NCBI RefSeq assembly: GCF_010894405.1
Contig: NZ_JAAIYA010000035.1
Span: forward strand, 1 to 64,000
Direction: 5' to 3'
Length of the DNA stretch: 64,000 nt
Source of the DNA: Pyxidicoccus caerfyrddinensis
GTDB taxonomy: Bacteria > Myxococcota > Myxococcia > Myxococcales > Myxococcaceae
The notes beneath the pieces are model-generated. The model was not told the DNA's origin, did not search any database, and saw only the letters and a program-made list of their open reading frames with translations. The translations under genes were made by a program, and so were the position numbers. Shown here in pieces: positions 29,706-40,218 of the stretch; the first letter of the stretch is position 1, and every line of letters begins with the position of its first letter.

Positions 29706-31076
29706 TCAGCGGGGCGCGTTCGGCAGCGGGTAGGTGGTGGCGCGGCCGAAGGGCTGGTCGAACAGGTGCGGGTCCGACTGGCGCGTGCGGAAGAGGTCGA
29801 TGATGTAGTCCATCCGCTGGCCCAGCTTGCTCCAGTCCTTCGCCGCGGTGCCCTTCAGGCTGTCGGGGCTGTGGTCCAGCTTGCCGAGCAGCGCCTTCAG
29901 CTCCGGGTTCTGGATGGTGCGCAGGTGCGGCGGGAAGAGCGTGGACTCCATGCCCTTGGGCGGGGGCAGGTCATTGCCAATCTTGAGCGCACCGCCGGGG
30001 ACGGCGAGCTTCATCATGTGCTCGGTGGCGAGGCCCCGGAACACGCTCGCCACGCCGTCCACCACGGGGTTGAGCAGCGCGTCCACCGCGCCGGACTTCA
30101 GCGCGGCCTTGCCGGCGAGGTTGGCGGGGAAGGGGAGCCCGTTGATGGCACCCTCGACGGACTGCTTGAGGATGTCCCGGAAGATCTCCTTCACCGGCGC
30201 GTTGAGCGCCCGCTCGACGTAGGGCGTGAGCTGCGTCTGCTCGTGCAGGCCAATCTTGTTGTTGGCCAGGAGCATCAGCTCGGCCTTCTTGTTCGGGTCC
30301 TTCTCGGTCATCGCCTGCGCGTAGTGGCCGAAGGCCTCGCGGAGCAGCGGCTTGTCCTTGGGGAAGCTGTCCAGGTACTTCTGCAGCTTCGCCGGGTCGG
30401 GCTTCGTGTCGCCCTTGAAGGTGTCGACGAAGCGGGCGAACTCCTGGCCAATCTCGTTGAAGACGAACTGGTTGCCGCCGGCGATTTCCTCGCTGACCCT
30501 GGCGAGCGCCTTCTGGCCGGCCGCGCCGAGGTCACCGAGGGGCAGCGAAGGCAGGCCCAGCTTGCGCAGGAAGTCGTCCACCTTGCCCAGCGGGCCCATG
30601 ACACCACCGGCGCCCTTGAGCACGTCGGTGAAGATCTTGGGCATGTCCTCGCCGCGGATGCTCACGCCGGCCTGCTTCGAGGCCCACGTGCCGAAGGTGG
30701 CCCAGTTGGCGTTGTCGTCGCCGACCAGCTTCCCCATGGCGTCGGACAGGTCGTGGTAGCCCTGGGTAATCGCGTAGTTGCGCGCCACCGGGTCCTTCAT
30801 GGCGGCGATGGCCTTCACGTCCGCCGCCGTGGGGTAGCTGCCCGGGGCGATGCCGCCCGCGGCGGGCGCGGTGACGGGAGAGGACAGCGCCACGTTCCCC
30901 GCGCGGCCCTTGCCCGAGTCGAACTTCGACACGCCCACCGAGTCCGCGCGCGCGGCCTTGGGCTGCGGAGCGGGCTTCACCTCGTTGCGCGGGAGGGCCG
31001 GCTTGGGAGTCTCGCTGGGGCGGGGCTGGATGCGGGGTCCGGAGACAGGCGTCTTCATGCCGTCAGTATCGGGCAT
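29706..31076 (-). CDS. Hypothetical protein, Pro-rich N-terminus
   Basis: A 456-residue protein that I cannot assign. The first 90 residues are Pro/Ala/Arg-rich and probably disordered. The rest is helical and soluble, with segments such as FGTWASKQAGVSIRGEDMPKI and a short Gly/Ala/Leu-rich patch near the middle (LPLGDLGAAGQK). No signal peptide, membrane segment or catalytic motif is seen. The overall shape resembles secreted or phage-like myxobacterial proteins of unknown role, which is only an impression. The start is uncertain: ATGs at 31076 and 31058 are both possible and neither has a good ribosome-binding site. Confidence 0.75.
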   Translation of the reverse strand: MPDTDGMKTPVSGPRIQPRPSETPKPALPRNEVKPAPQPKAARADSVGVSKFDSGKGRAGNVALSSPVTAPAAGGIAPGSYPTAADVKAIAAMKDPVARNYAITQGYHDLSDAMGKLVGDDNANWATFGTWASKQAGVSIRGEDMPKIFTDVLKGAGGVMGPLGKVDDFLRKLGLPSLPLGDLGAAGQKALARVSEEIAGGNQFVFNEIGQEFARFVDTFKGDTKPDPAKLQKYLDSFPKDKPLLREAFGHYAQAMTEKDPNKKAELMLLANNKIGLHEQTQLTPYVERALNAPVKEIFRDILKQSVEGAINGLPFPANLAGKAALKSGAVDALLNPVVDGVASVFRGLATEHMMKLAVPGGALKIGNDLPPPKGMESTLFPPHLRTIQNPELKALLGKLDHSPDSLKGTAAKDWSKLGQRMDYIIDLFRTRQSDPHLFDQPFGRATTYPLPNAPR

Positions 31077-31170
31077 TGAGGATCTGAAGTTGCGTGCCCG
31101 TCACCCGCCGGCCCCGGAGGGTGGAACCCCTTGAGATATCAGCGGAAGGTGCCCATGTGAGCGGGCGCCC

Positions 31171-32640
31171 ATGCGCCGCTTCCACTCCTCGTGCCACCGG
31201 GCCTGGACTCCGGGGCTGGCCTTGCTGGGCCTCGTATGGGGGCTGCTCTGGGCCACGGGGTGCAGGGAGCCCGAGCGCCCCTCCGAGCGGGGGGACTGGA
31301 AGGGGCGGACGCTGCGCATCGGCACGGATGCCACCTATCCCCCCTTCGAGTCCGTGCGGGACGGGGAGCTGGCGGGCTTCGACATCGAGCTGGGCGCGCT
31401 CATCGCCGAGGAGCTGGGCGCGAAGGTGGCGTGGACCAACACCTCCTTCGACGGGGTGTTCCCCGCGCTGATGGCGGGGAAGTTCGACCTGGTGATGTCC
31501 GCCGTGACGATGACGCCCGAGCGCCAGCAGCGGCTGGGCTTCTCCGACCCGTACTACACCGCCGGGCAGACGGTGGCCGCGCGGGCCGGGGACGCGCGCA
31601 TCACCGGGCTGGAGAGCCTGCGCGGGAAGGTCGCGGGCATCCAGCTCAACACCACCGCCGCGCTGGTGCTGAAGCAGTACCCGGACGTCGAGGTGCGGCA
31701 GTACCCGAGCATCGACCTGGCGCTGCAGGACCTGCTCAACGGCAACCTCGACGGCGTGGTGGGGGACGCGCCGACGCTGCACTACTTCATCACCCACGGC
31801 TTCCAGGGGTTGCGCACCACCGGGGGCCTGCTGACGGAGGAGCACTACGGCATCGTGTCGAAGCCGGAGGACACCGCGCTGCGCGAGGCCGTCAACGGAG
31901 CGCTCCGGCGGCTGCGGGAGAGCGGCCGGTTCGCGGCGCTGGAGGAGAAGTACTTCGGCGAGGCGGCGCGGCGGGCCCCGGTGGAGCCCACGGGCGTGCC
32001 CTGGGGCCGCGTGGCGCGGCGGCTGGCCCAGGGGCTGGCGCTGACGCTGGGGCTCACCGCGCTGTCGCTGCTGGCGGGGCTGCCGCTGGGCCTGGTGGTG
32101 GCGCTGGGGCGGCGGGTGCGCATGCGGCCCCTGGCGTGGCTGTGCGCGGCGTACGTGGAGGCGCTGCGCGGCACGCCACTGCTGGTTCAAATCATCTTCA
32201 TCTACTACGCGCTGCCGCAATTGCTGGGCGTGGATCTGGCGCCGATGCTGGCGGCGGTGCTGGCGCTGACGCTCAACAGCGCGGCGTACGTGGCGGAAAT
32301 CTTCCGCGCGGGCATCGCCTCCGTGGACCCGGGTCAGTCGGAGGCCGCGCGGGCGCTGGGCATGAGCCCTGCGCAGGCCATGCGCCACGTCATCCTCCCG
32401 CAGGCGGTGCGCAACGTGCTGCCGCCCCTGACGAACGAGGGGATTGCCCTGCTGAAGGACTCATCGCTGGTGTCCATCATCGGCATGGCGGAGCTGACGC
32501 GGGCGGGACAGGAGCTGGCGAGCCAGCTCGCCGCGCCGCTCGCCATCTGGCCCGCCGTGGCGGTGTTCTACCTGCTGGCCACGCTGCCGCTGACGCGGCT
32601 GGCCTCGGCGCTCGAGCGGCGCCTGCAACGTCAGCGCTGA
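31171..32640 (+). CDS. Amino acid ABC transporter, fused binding protein and permease
   Basis: A 489-residue fusion. A signal sequence ends at a lipobox-like ATGC (Cys31). Residues 45-265 are a polar amino acid binding protein ([28 protein letters not shown] and [14 protein letters not shown]). From about 285 on there is a HisM/GlnP-type permease with five membrane segments and the EAA loop ([20 protein letters not shown]) that docks the ATPase. One chain thus carries both receptor and channel, as in GlnP of Gram-positive bacteria. The ATPase gene follows after 8 bases. The substrate is probably glutamine, glutamate or another polar amino acid; it cannot be fixed. Confidence 0.93.
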   Translation: MRRFHSSCHRAWTPGLALLGLVWGLLWATGCREPERPSERGDWKGRTLRIGTDATYPPFESVRDGELAGFDIELGALIAEELGAKVAWTNTSFDGVFPALMAGKFDLVMSAVTMTPERQQRLGFSDPYYTAGQTVAARAGDARITGLESLRGKVAGIQLNTTAALVLKQYPDVEVRQYPSIDLALQDLLNGNLDGVVGDAPTLHYFITHGFQGLRTTGGLLTEEHYGIVSKPEDTALREAVNGALRRLRESGRFAALEEKYFGEAARRAPVEPTGVPWGRVARRLAQGLALTLGLTALSLLAGLPLGLVVALGRRVRMRPLAWLCAAYVEALRGTPLLVQIIFIYYALPQLLGVDLAPMLAAVLALTLNSAAYVAEIFRAGIASVDPGQSEAARALGMSPAQAMRHVILPQAVRNVLPPLTNEGIALLKDSSLVSIIGMAELTRAGQELASQLAAPLAIWPAVAVFYLLATLPLTRLASALERRLQRQR

Positions 32641-32648
32641 GGAGGCGC

Positions 32649-33383
32649 ATGTCGCTCGTCGAAGTTCGCAACCTGCACAAGCGCTTCGGGACGTTGGAGG
32701 TTCTCCGGGGCGTGGACCTCACGGTGGAGCCTGGAGAGGTGGTGGTCTTCGTGGGCCCGTCCGGGTGTGGCAAGTCCACGCTGCTGCGGTGCCTGTGCGG
32801 GTTGGAGATGCCGTCGGAAGGGGAGGTGGTGGTAGGCGGCGTGCCGGTGCGCGACGAGCCGAAGGCGCTCCAGGCGCTGCACCGTCGCGTGGGCATGGTG
32901 TTCCAGCGCTTCCTCCTCTTCCCCCACCTGAGCGTGCTGGACAACGTGACGCTGGCGCCCCGCAAGGTGCTGGGGTTGCCGGACGCGGAGGCCGAGGCGC
33001 TGGGCCGGCGCATGCTGGAGTTGGTCCACCTGGGCGAGAAGGCCGGGGCCTGGCCGGAGCAGCTGTCCGGCGGGCAGCAGCAGCGCGTGGCCATTGCCCG
33101 GGCGCTGGCGATGAAGCCCGAGGTGATGTTGTTCGACGAGCCCACCAGTGCGCTGGACCCGGAGCTGGTGGGCGAGGTGCTGGAGGTCATGCGCGAGCTG
33201 GCGCGCGAGGGGATGACCATGTGCGTGGTGACGCACGAGATGGGCTTCGCCGAGGACGTGGCCCACCGCGTGCTGTTCATGGACGCGGGGAAGGTGGTGG
33301 AAGAGGGCGCGCCCCAGCAGGTGCTGCGCGAGCCGAAGCACCCCCGCACCCGGGAGTTCCTGGCTCGCCTGCTGCGGCGGTGA
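32649..33383 (+). CDS. Polar amino acid ABC transporter ATPase
   Basis: A 244-residue ATP-binding subunit of the GlnQ/HisP type. Walker [11 protein letters not shown]-loop in VFQRF, the signature LSGGQQQR, Walker [14 protein letters not shown] and the switch histidine in VVTHE are intact. It powers import by the binding-protein/permease fusion encoded directly upstream; two copies would join two fused chains. GGAGG lies just before its ATG, in the 8-base gap, so it is the second gene of a two-gene operon. Confidence 0.95.
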   Translation: MSLVEVRNLHKRFGTLEVLRGVDLTVEPGEVVVFVGPSGCGKSTLLRCLCGLEMPSEGEVVVGGVPVRDEPKALQALHRRVGMVFQRFLLFPHLSVLDNVTLAPRKVLGLPDAEAEALGRRMLELVHLGEKAGAWPEQLSGGQQQRVAIARALAMKPEVMLFDEPTSALDPELVGEVLEVMRELAREGMTMCVVTHEMGFAEDVAHRVLFMDAGKVVEEGAPQQVLREPKHPRTREFLARLLRR

Positions 33384-33510
33384 GGAGGGAGCCGCTGTCA
33401 GACCCGTGGAGTAGGAAGGAGTGGACACACCATCAGGGGTGGGGTTTCACTTCCGGAAGACAGGGCTGATGATGAACGGGTTGGAGGTTGGTGGACCGGG
33501 GAGCATCGAG

Positions 33511-34086
33511 ATGGGCAGCGAGACGAAGCGGCGCGCGACCTATGCCGACATAGAGGCGCTGCCCGAGAACATGGTCGGGCAGCTCATCGACGGCGAGCTC
33601 ATCGCCATGCCGCGGCCCGCGAGCCCGCATGCGGTGGCGCATACCGTGCTCGGAGGCTTGCTGGTGACGACCTTCCAGGTCGGACAGCGGGCGCCGGGTG
33701 GCTGGTGGATTCTCGACGAGCCCGAGCTGCACTTCGGCGAGGACGTGCTGGTTCCAGATATCGCCGGATGGCGGCGCGAGCGCATGCCCCAGCTGCGGCG
33801 GATGCCCTTCTTCACCCTGGCACCAGACTGGGTCTGTGAGGTGCTCTCACCGTCCACTGCGACGCTGGACCGCAAGCGCAAGCGGGAGATCTACGCGCGC
33901 GAGGGTGTGGAGTACGTCTGGCTGGTAGACCCGGCGCTGCGCACGCTGGAGGTGTTCCGGCGGCAGGAGGGGCAGTGGGTCCAGCGGGGCACGTACTCCG
34001 GCGAGGCGCGCGTCCGGGCCGAGCCCTTCGAGGCCCTGGACCTGGACCTCGGCTTGCTGTGGCCTCCGGAGCTGGAGGCGCCCTGA
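33511..34086 (+). CDS. Uma2-family (DUF820) PD-(D/E)XK protein
   Basis: A 191-residue protein of the Uma2 family, a PD-(D/E)XK nuclease-fold group that is expanded in cyanobacteria and myxobacteria. The core residues are Asp83 in VPDIAGW and Glu110 in CEVLSPST, followed by a DRKRKREIYAREGV segment and an EYVWLVDP strand. The family's biological role is unknown, although a restriction-like endonuclease function is generally presumed. The ATG at 33511 has GGGGAG about eight bases upstream; 30 codons of open frame before it do not match the family. No partner gene is linked. Confidence 0.88.
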   Translation: MGSETKRRATYADIEALPENMVGQLIDGELIAMPRPASPHAVAHTVLGGLLVTTFQVGQRAPGGWWILDEPELHFGEDVLVPDIAGWRRERMPQLRRMPFFTLAPDWVCEVLSPSTATLDRKRKREIYAREGVEYVWLVDPALRTLEVFRRQEGQWVQRGTYSGEARVRAEPFEALDLDLGLLWPPELEAP

Positions 34087-34089
34087 CCG

Positions 34090-34965
34090 TCACACGGTGG
34101 GCCGGAAGCGCTCCAGGTGTTGGCGCCACGCCTCGCGCGCTCCCCTCATGCTGACAGCGACGAAGCGCACGGGTGTGCCCGGACGGCGCGCGCAGAGCCG
34201 GCCCCAGTCCGCGTGGATGACGGTGGCGATGAGCGGATAGCCGCCCGTCGTGGGGTGGTCCGGCCCGAGGACGATGGGCTCTCCCGACAGCGTCACCTGG
34301 ATGGCCCCGCGCACCATGGGGCGCGACGTGCCGGCCCCTTCGTCGCCGTGTGCCAGCGCCGTCCCGCGCAGCCGCATCCCCACCCTGTCGCTCGCGGGGG
34401 ACACGGTGAAGGTGTCCGCCAGCAGTGACGCCCGCGTCGCCGCACCGAAGCGCTCCAGGTCCGGACCGAGCATCACCCGGATGGGCGCCGTCACATCCAG
34501 CGCATCCCCGAGCTCCAGCGTCTCCGGCGTGCCGCCACCTTCGCCCAGTGGAAGCGCATCTCCCGGACGCAGCAACCGGCCCTGGTGTCCTCCCAGCCGC
34601 GCCACCAGCAGCGTGCCGCGTCCACCCAGCATCTCCGGCACCGCGAGCCCACCATCCACCGCGACGTAGCGCACGCTCGCGGACTCCGGGGCGGGCACGG
34701 TGAAGACCTCACCGTCCGCCACGCTGAAGGTCCGCCCGTCCACGGACACGCGCGTCCTTCGCCCGCGCCCCCGCAGCTCCAGCTTTCCGAACGTCTCCAG
34801 CGCCGCCGCGCCCCACGGGTTGCCCACCGCGCGGTTGGCCAGCGCCAGCAGCTCCGGCACCCACGCTCCGCCCGGAGGCACGCCATGGTGCATCTGCCCC
34901 GGCCGTCCGGCGTCCTGCACCGTGGTGGGGGCGCCTACGCCCATGATGTCCAGCCAGCCCGCCAT
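34090..34965 (-). CDS. pxpC: 5-oxoprolinase subunit PxpC
   Basis: A 291-residue subunit of the ATP-dependent 5-oxoprolinase PxpABC, which opens 5-oxoproline to glutamate. Family features are the N-terminal GAPTTVQDAGRPG, the LALANRAVGNP segment and SDRVGMRLRG with the PDHPTTGGYP loop near the end (biotin-dependent carboxyltransferase-like fold). Its ATG at 34965 overlaps the stop of the PxpA-PxpB gene by one base (TGATG), so subunits are made in balance. It is convergent with the Uma2 gene. Confidence 0.93.
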   Translation of the reverse strand: MAGWLDIMGVGAPTTVQDAGRPGQMHHGVPPGGAWVPELLALANRAVGNPWGAAALETFGKLELRGRGRRTRVSVDGRTFSVADGEVFTVPAPESASVRYVAVDGGLAVPEMLGGRGTLLVARLGGHQGRLLRPGDALPLGEGGGTPETLELGDALDVTAPIRVMLGPDLERFGAATRASLLADTFTVSPASDRVGMRLRGTALAHGDEGAGTSRPMVRGAIQVTLSGEPIVLGPDHPTTGGYPLIATVIHADWGRLCARRPGTPVRFVAVSMRGAREAWRQHLERFRPTV

Positions 34966-36251
34966 CAATCCACCCGCTCGAAGCGCACCCGGTCACCGAG
35001 CCGCAGCACCGCGCCCTGCTCCGGCGTGAAGGCCGTGAAGTCCAGCGCGGTGCCGATGAGGTGCCACCCGCCGGGCGAGGCGAAGGGGTACACCCCCGTG
35101 CGCCCTCCCGCGATTCCCACCGCCAGCGCCGGCACCCGCGTTCGCGGCGTGGCCAGCCGGGGCACGACGATGCGCGAGTCCACCTCGCCCAGGTACGCGA
35201 AGCCCGGCAGGAAGCCCACGCACCGCACCGTGTACTCGCGCGCCGCGTGGAGCTTCGTCACCTCGTCCTTCGTCAGCCCCGTGCGCGCCGCCACCGCCTC
35301 CAGGTCCGGCCCGTCGTAGCGCACGCGCAATGTGGCGGGCGGGCGCGCGTCCGGAGGGGGCGGCACGTGCAGCAGCCGCGCGAGCGCCAGCCGGGGTTCC
35401 TCGGGCGGCGCATCCGGGTCGAAGTACACGCAGGCGTGCTCCTCGGTGATGACGGCATCCACCACGCGGGGCAGCGCGCACAGGGCCTCGCGCGCGGACC
35501 GGCGCTCCAGGCCCTCCGGCAGCGCCAGCCTCAGCGCGCCATCTCCCAGGGCCTCCGCGCGCAGGGCGAGCGCATCCAGCGTGGCGCGCACCTCGCGGGC
35601 CAGCTCCACCGCGCCCGGTGTGTCCCCGTGCACGCAGAGAGTGTCCACCGTGCCGCCGGTGGCCAGCCGCACGGTGTTCTCCCGGGCCCGCGCGACGTCG
35701 GTGAGCACCGCCCCGGGCTGCCCGCGCGGAATGAGCGAGCCGTCCGGCCGCGTGCCCCGGTCCGCGAAGCCCTCGCGTGCGTAGGCCAGCCCCGCCGCGC
35801 GGGCCGCGTCGCGCAGGGCGCCCGTGCCCGGGCCGATGACGGTGATGCTCCGCCCCAGCGCCTCCACCACGCCCTCCACCACCGCCCGAGCCAGCTCCGC
35901 GGAGGCATTGGCCGAGTGATAGAGGGCGCCATGCGGCTTGGCGTACCGCACCGGCACGCCCTGGCTGGCCGCGAGCCGCGCGAGCCGGGCGCACTGGCCG
36001 GCCACCTGGCCGCGCATGACTTCGGGAGACACCTCCAGCGCCTTGCGGCCGAAGCCCTCGCGGTCCTCGTAGGAAGGGTGCGCTCCAGCGCGCGTGCCAT
36101 GGCGGGCGCAAGACTCCAGCGCGCGGCGCATGGACGCGTCATCCCCCGCGTGCCCACCACAGGCGATGTTGGCCACGTGGGCGAGCGTGTAGAGCTGCTC
36201 GTCCTCCCCGGGCAGCTCGCCCAGGTCGATGTTGAGGAGGCACTCCGTCAT
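34965..36251 (-). CDS. 5-oxoprolinase subunits PxpA and PxpB fused
   Basis: A 428-residue fusion. Residues 1-235 are PxpA (LamB/YcsF family): NIDLGELPG, HVANIACGGHAGD, GAHPSYEDREGFGRK, VRYAKPHGALY and FADRG match the family in order. From about 240 to the end is PxpB (KipI-like, allophanate hydrolase subunit 1 fold): CVYFDPD, VRCVGFLPGFAYLGEVD and a GGRTGVYPFASPGGWHLIG stretch. PxpA and PxpB are normally separate genes. The fusion followed by pxpC therefore encodes the whole enzyme in two chains. The PxpA part is near full length, so this is a real fusion and not a sequencing artefact as far as I can see. Confidence 0.92.
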   Translation of the reverse strand: MTECLLNIDLGELPGEDEQLYTLAHVANIACGGHAGDDASMRRALESCARHGTRAGAHPSYEDREGFGRKALEVSPEVMRGQVAGQCARLARLAASQGVPVRYAKPHGALYHSANASAELARAVVEGVVEALGRSITVIGPGTGALRDAARAAGLAYAREGFADRGTRPDGSLIPRGQPGAVLTDVARARENTVRLATGGTVDTLCVHGDTPGAVELAREVRATLDALALRAEALGDGALRLALPEGLERRSAREALCALPRVVDAVITEEHACVYFDPDAPPEEPRLALARLLHVPPPPDARPPATLRVRYDGPDLEAVAARTGLTKDEVTKLHAAREYTVRCVGFLPGFAYLGEVDSRIVVPRLATPRTRVPALAVGIAGGRTGVYPFASPGGWHLIGTALDFTAFTPEQGAVLRLGDRVRFERVD

Positions 36252-36532
36252 GGGAGGCCCACGCTACGCGAGCCGGACCCCGGGCGCAGCCTTCCCTCCT
36301 CGGGGGCACTCGCGGGGCGACAGGCGTGGTGGCTGGAAGTCACACGTGCCACCCCGGGGCAGGGGCCGGTTAGCACCGGAGTGGCACGCGCCTCGAGGGT
36401 GTAACCAAGAACCACTCCCGAGGAACTTCCACTCCAGATACGCCGCACCGGCTTTTCTCTGGCAATTCCGCCCTTCATTTTCCGCCCGCCCGGGTGGGAA
36501 TCCCGGCGGGCTCCATCGAAGGCGGAAGCGGC
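36252..36532. other. Intergenic region with terminator-like hairpin
   Basis: No gene is seen in these 281 bases. The left part must hold the pxp promoter. At 36484-36511 a 7-bp stem (GCCCGCC with GGCGGGC) that extends inward with CGGG/CCCG lies just downstream of the cytochrome gene on the minus strand and may end its transcript. An 18-base string at 36273-36290 also occurs at 18969-18986. Confidence 0.45.
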
Positions 36533-37993
36533 TCAGCGGGAGGCCGGCAGCGAGGCCGGGCCACCGGCCTTCACCCAGCGCACCAGGGCTCGCGCGGTGC
36601 GCTCGTCAATCAGGTCCGCATAGGTGGGCATGGGTGTGCCCGGGAGGAACTGTTCAGGGTTGCGCACCCAGCGCACCAGGTCCGCGTCACTCCGGCCCAC
36701 GGCCTTCGCGAGCCGGTCGTGGTAGCGGGCGCCGGGGCCATGGCAGCTCGCGCAGCCGAGCTGCACGAAGAGCTTCGCCGCATCCACCTTCGGCTCGGGA
36801 GCATGCGGCTTCCGCTGAGGGGCCGGGGCGGCCACCGTGCCGCCGGTCTTCGAGGATGACGCGCTCGGCGTCGCCGCTCCGGCACCGGTGGCCGGAGTGC
36901 TCGCCGCCGTCCCGGCGCCCGTGGCGGCCGAAGCGCTCGTGGACGCGGAGTCCTCGTGTCGGCTCAGGGCGGCGGCCTCGGCCACGGAGCTCGCGGTGTC
37001 CGCGTCGGCGCCCTCGGACTTCTGCGCGCTCGCCTCCACCCAGTCCGGACGCACGGAGGTGGCGGTGAGGCGCGGCCGGGCCCCCTTCACCTCGTTGTCC
37101 TTCTCGGGCACGGAGCGCAGGAAGTCATAGATGGCCTGGGCCTCCACCGCGTCCATGCCCCGGAAGCGCGGCATGGGCGAGCGCAGCGCGGAGCCATCCG
37201 GGGCGAGGCCATCTCTCACCGCGCGGGTGAAGTCCTCCAGCGTCCAGTGCGCCAGCCCCGTCTCGTGGAAGGTGATGTTGCTGGAGCGGACCTTGTTCCC
37301 CTCCGGGTCCAGGAAGGACATGCCGCCGGAGAAGACGTCGTCGCCCTCCGTCTTGTTCGGGCTGAAGCCGTCGGTGTGGCACGACGCGCAGTCGTACACG
37401 TCATGCGCCATGTAGCGGCCGTACTCCAGGGTGGCCGCCTTCGCCGGCACGGGGATGCCCGAGGCGGGGCGCTCCACGGGGTCGTTGCCGGTGACGACGC
37501 GGAAGCCCAGCCCGCCAATGAAGCTGAACTCCGAGCGCGGCGCCGGCTGCGCGTCCGGGGCGAACAGCGGGTCCCCCGAGCGCATGAACCCCAGCACCGC
37601 CGCCAGGTCCGCGTCGCCCATCGCGTAGCTGGGCATCACCATCAGCCGTCCGTCGCGACTCACCGCGTAGCGGATGGCGCGCGCCAACTCCTCGTCCGTC
37701 GCGGAGCCCACACCCGCCGTCGGGTGCGACGTGAGGTTGGCCGCGTAGAAGCTCCCCATGTACGAGGGCAGTTCACGCAGCGGCGCACCGGACACCGTCT
37801 CCGCGCCACCGTTCCGGTGGCACGCCTCGCAGCTCGCATGGAAGATGGTGGCGCCCCGCGCCAGCGCCGCCGGGGACGCGTCCGCTCGAATGGGAGGGTA
37901 GGGCGCACGCACGGTGCCCGCGCAGCCCGCCAGCAGCAGCGTGAGTCCCGCCAGCAGCGTGTTGCTCACGGCTCCCACAACCTCTCGGCGCAT
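36533..37993 (-). CDS. Triheme cytochrome c lipoprotein
   Basis: A 486-residue protein with three CxxCH heme c sites: Cys55-Cys58-His59, Cys202-Cys205-His206 and Cys414-Cys417-His418. The leader ends in a lipobox, LAGC with Cys24. The first two cytochrome domains are adjacent. The third follows a long Ala/Ser/Thr-rich linker (about 325-400), so it may move as a tethered electron shuttle. The pattern of the first two domains recalls the cytochrome subunits of alcohol or aldehyde dehydrogenases. No dehydrogenase gene is adjacent, so its electron donor is unknown. The ATG at 37993 starts the signal peptide; the longer frame overlaps the neighbour's promoter. Confidence 0.9.
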   Translation of the reverse strand: MRREVVGAVSNTLLAGLTLLLAGCAGTVRAPYPPIRADASPAALARGATIFHASCEACHRNGGAETVSGAPLRELPSYMGSFYAANLTSHPTAGVGSATDEELARAIRYAVSRDGRLMVMPSYAMGDADLAAVLGFMRSGDPLFAPDAQPAPRSEFSFIGGLGFRVVTGNDPVERPASGIPVPAKAATLEYGRYMAHDVYDCASCHTDGFSPNKTEGDDVFSGGMSFLDPEGNKVRSSNITFHETGLAHWTLEDFTRAVRDGLAPDGSALRSPMPRFRGMDAVEAQAIYDFLRSVPEKDNEVKGARPRLTATSVRPDWVEASAQKSEGADADTASSVAEAAALSRHEDSASTSASAATGAGTAASTPATGAGAATPSASSSKTGGTVAAPAPQRKPHAPEPKVDAAKLFVQLGCASCHGPGARYHDRLAKAVGRSDADLVRWVRNPEQFLPGTPMPTYADLIDERTARALVRWVKAGGPASLPASR

Positions 37994-38135
37994 GCGGTGC
38001 CCTCGTCTCGTGGCCAGCACCCGACGAATACCGCATCCGCCCGCCGGGCGGGAGGGAGGGGGCCCTGCCACGGGGTGGACACCGCCCTTGCGACAGGCAC
38101 CCGCAGTGAAGAGGCCTGCGGGTAGAGTCGCGCGC

Positions 38136-39272
38136 ATGACGCGCTCGCTCGAGTCCTACCGCGCCCTCTTCCCCGTCCTCCAGGAGCAGCTCTACCTCAA
38201 CCACGCCGGAGTGGCCCCCACCAGCCTGCGAGCGGCCGAGGCCGTGCGTGGCTGGATGGACGACCTCGTCTACCACGGCATCAAGCACGAGCGCGGCTGG
38301 GAGAAGCACTGCGAGCACGTGCGCGGACTGGCGGCGCGGCTCGTCAACGCCGAGCCCGGCGAGGTGGCCTTCGTGCGCAACACCAGCCACGGCCTGGGTC
38401 TCGTCGCGGAGGGGCTGGACTGGAAGCCCGGGGACGAGGTGGCCGTGGCCTCGGCGCTGGAGTACCCCTCCAACGTCTACCCGTGGCAGCACCTGAAGGA
38501 CCGCGGCGTGGCGGTGCGCGAAATCGAGGCGTCCTCCGGCGGCGTCACCCCGGAAGCGGTGGCCGCGGCCCTCACCCCGCGCACGCGGCTGGTCGCCCTG
38601 TCTTCCGTGCAGTTCGCCACCGGCTACCGCGCGGACCTGGATGCGATTGGCGCGCTGTGCGAGCGCGCGGGCGTCCTCTTCTGCGTGGACGGCATCCAGA
38701 GCGTGGGCTGCATGCCCGTGGACGTGAAGAAGAGCCGCATCCACTTCCTCAGCGCGGACAGCCACAAGTGGATGCTCGGCATCGCCGGCATCGGCTTCCT
38801 CTACGTCGCGAAGGACGTGCTGCCCCGGCTGCGCCCGGTGCTGGTGGGCTGGCGCAGCACCACCGACGCGTGGAACTTCAACCGCAGCCACTTCGAGCTG
38901 CGCGCGGATGCCCTCAAGCTGGAGGAGGGCAGCGCCGCGTACACCGGCATCTACGCGCTGGGCGCCGCGCTGGAATTGCTGCACGAGGTGGGCGTGGGCG
39001 TCATCGAGACGCGCATCCACGCGCTGCTGGCGCGGGTGGAGGAGGGGCTGCGCGGGCTGGGCTGTGACGTGGGGCCCTCGCCGGAGCACCGCGCGGGCAT
39101 CCTCACCTTCCTGCCTCCCGGCGGAGACGCGCGGGCGCTGGGCGCCTGGCTCGCCGAGCGCGATGTCGCCCACTCCGTGCGCCGGGGGCGCGTCCGCCTG
39201 TCCCCCCACTTCTACAACCTGCCCGAGGAGATGGACCGGTTGGTGGAGCTGGTGCGGACGCGCCTGGGCTGA
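38136..39272 (+). CDS. Class V aminotransferase-family PLP enzyme
   Basis: A 378-residue fold-type I enzyme. The LNHAGVAPTS start, RNTSHGLG phosphate-binding region, VDGIQSVG (Asp185, Gln188) and the Schiff-base Lys211 in DSHKWMLG are clear. It belongs to the cysteine desulfurase/isopenicillin N epimerase-like group, but I see no active-site cysteine loop of the NifS/SufS kind, so desulfurase activity is doubtful. The gene is convergent with cysK with only 4 bases between stops. Shared sulphur metabolism with cysE-cysK is possible but not shown. Confidence 0.85.
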   Translation: MTRSLESYRALFPVLQEQLYLNHAGVAPTSLRAAEAVRGWMDDLVYHGIKHERGWEKHCEHVRGLAARLVNAEPGEVAFVRNTSHGLGLVAEGLDWKPGDEVAVASALEYPSNVYPWQHLKDRGVAVREIEASSGGVTPEAVAAALTPRTRLVALSSVQFATGYRADLDAIGALCERAGVLFCVDGIQSVGCMPVDVKKSRIHFLSADSHKWMLGIAGIGFLYVAKDVLPRLRPVLVGWRSTTDAWNFNRSHFELRADALKLEEGSAAYTGIYALGAALELLHEVGVGVIETRIHALLARVEEGLRGLGCDVGPSPEHRAGILTFLPPGGDARALGAWLAERDVAHSVRRGRVRLSPHFYNLPEEMDRLVELVRTRLG

Positions 39273-39276
39273 CGGG

Positions 39277-40200
<924 letters not shown>

Positions 40201-40218
40201 GGCTTGGGCCTCGTCGGG

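Noticed and set aside
36361-36410. Second possible sigma-54 promoter starting at a TGGCACG string
   Set aside because: The -24 half fits, but the sequence at the required distance lacks the TTGC/TGC -12 half, so it does not qualify.
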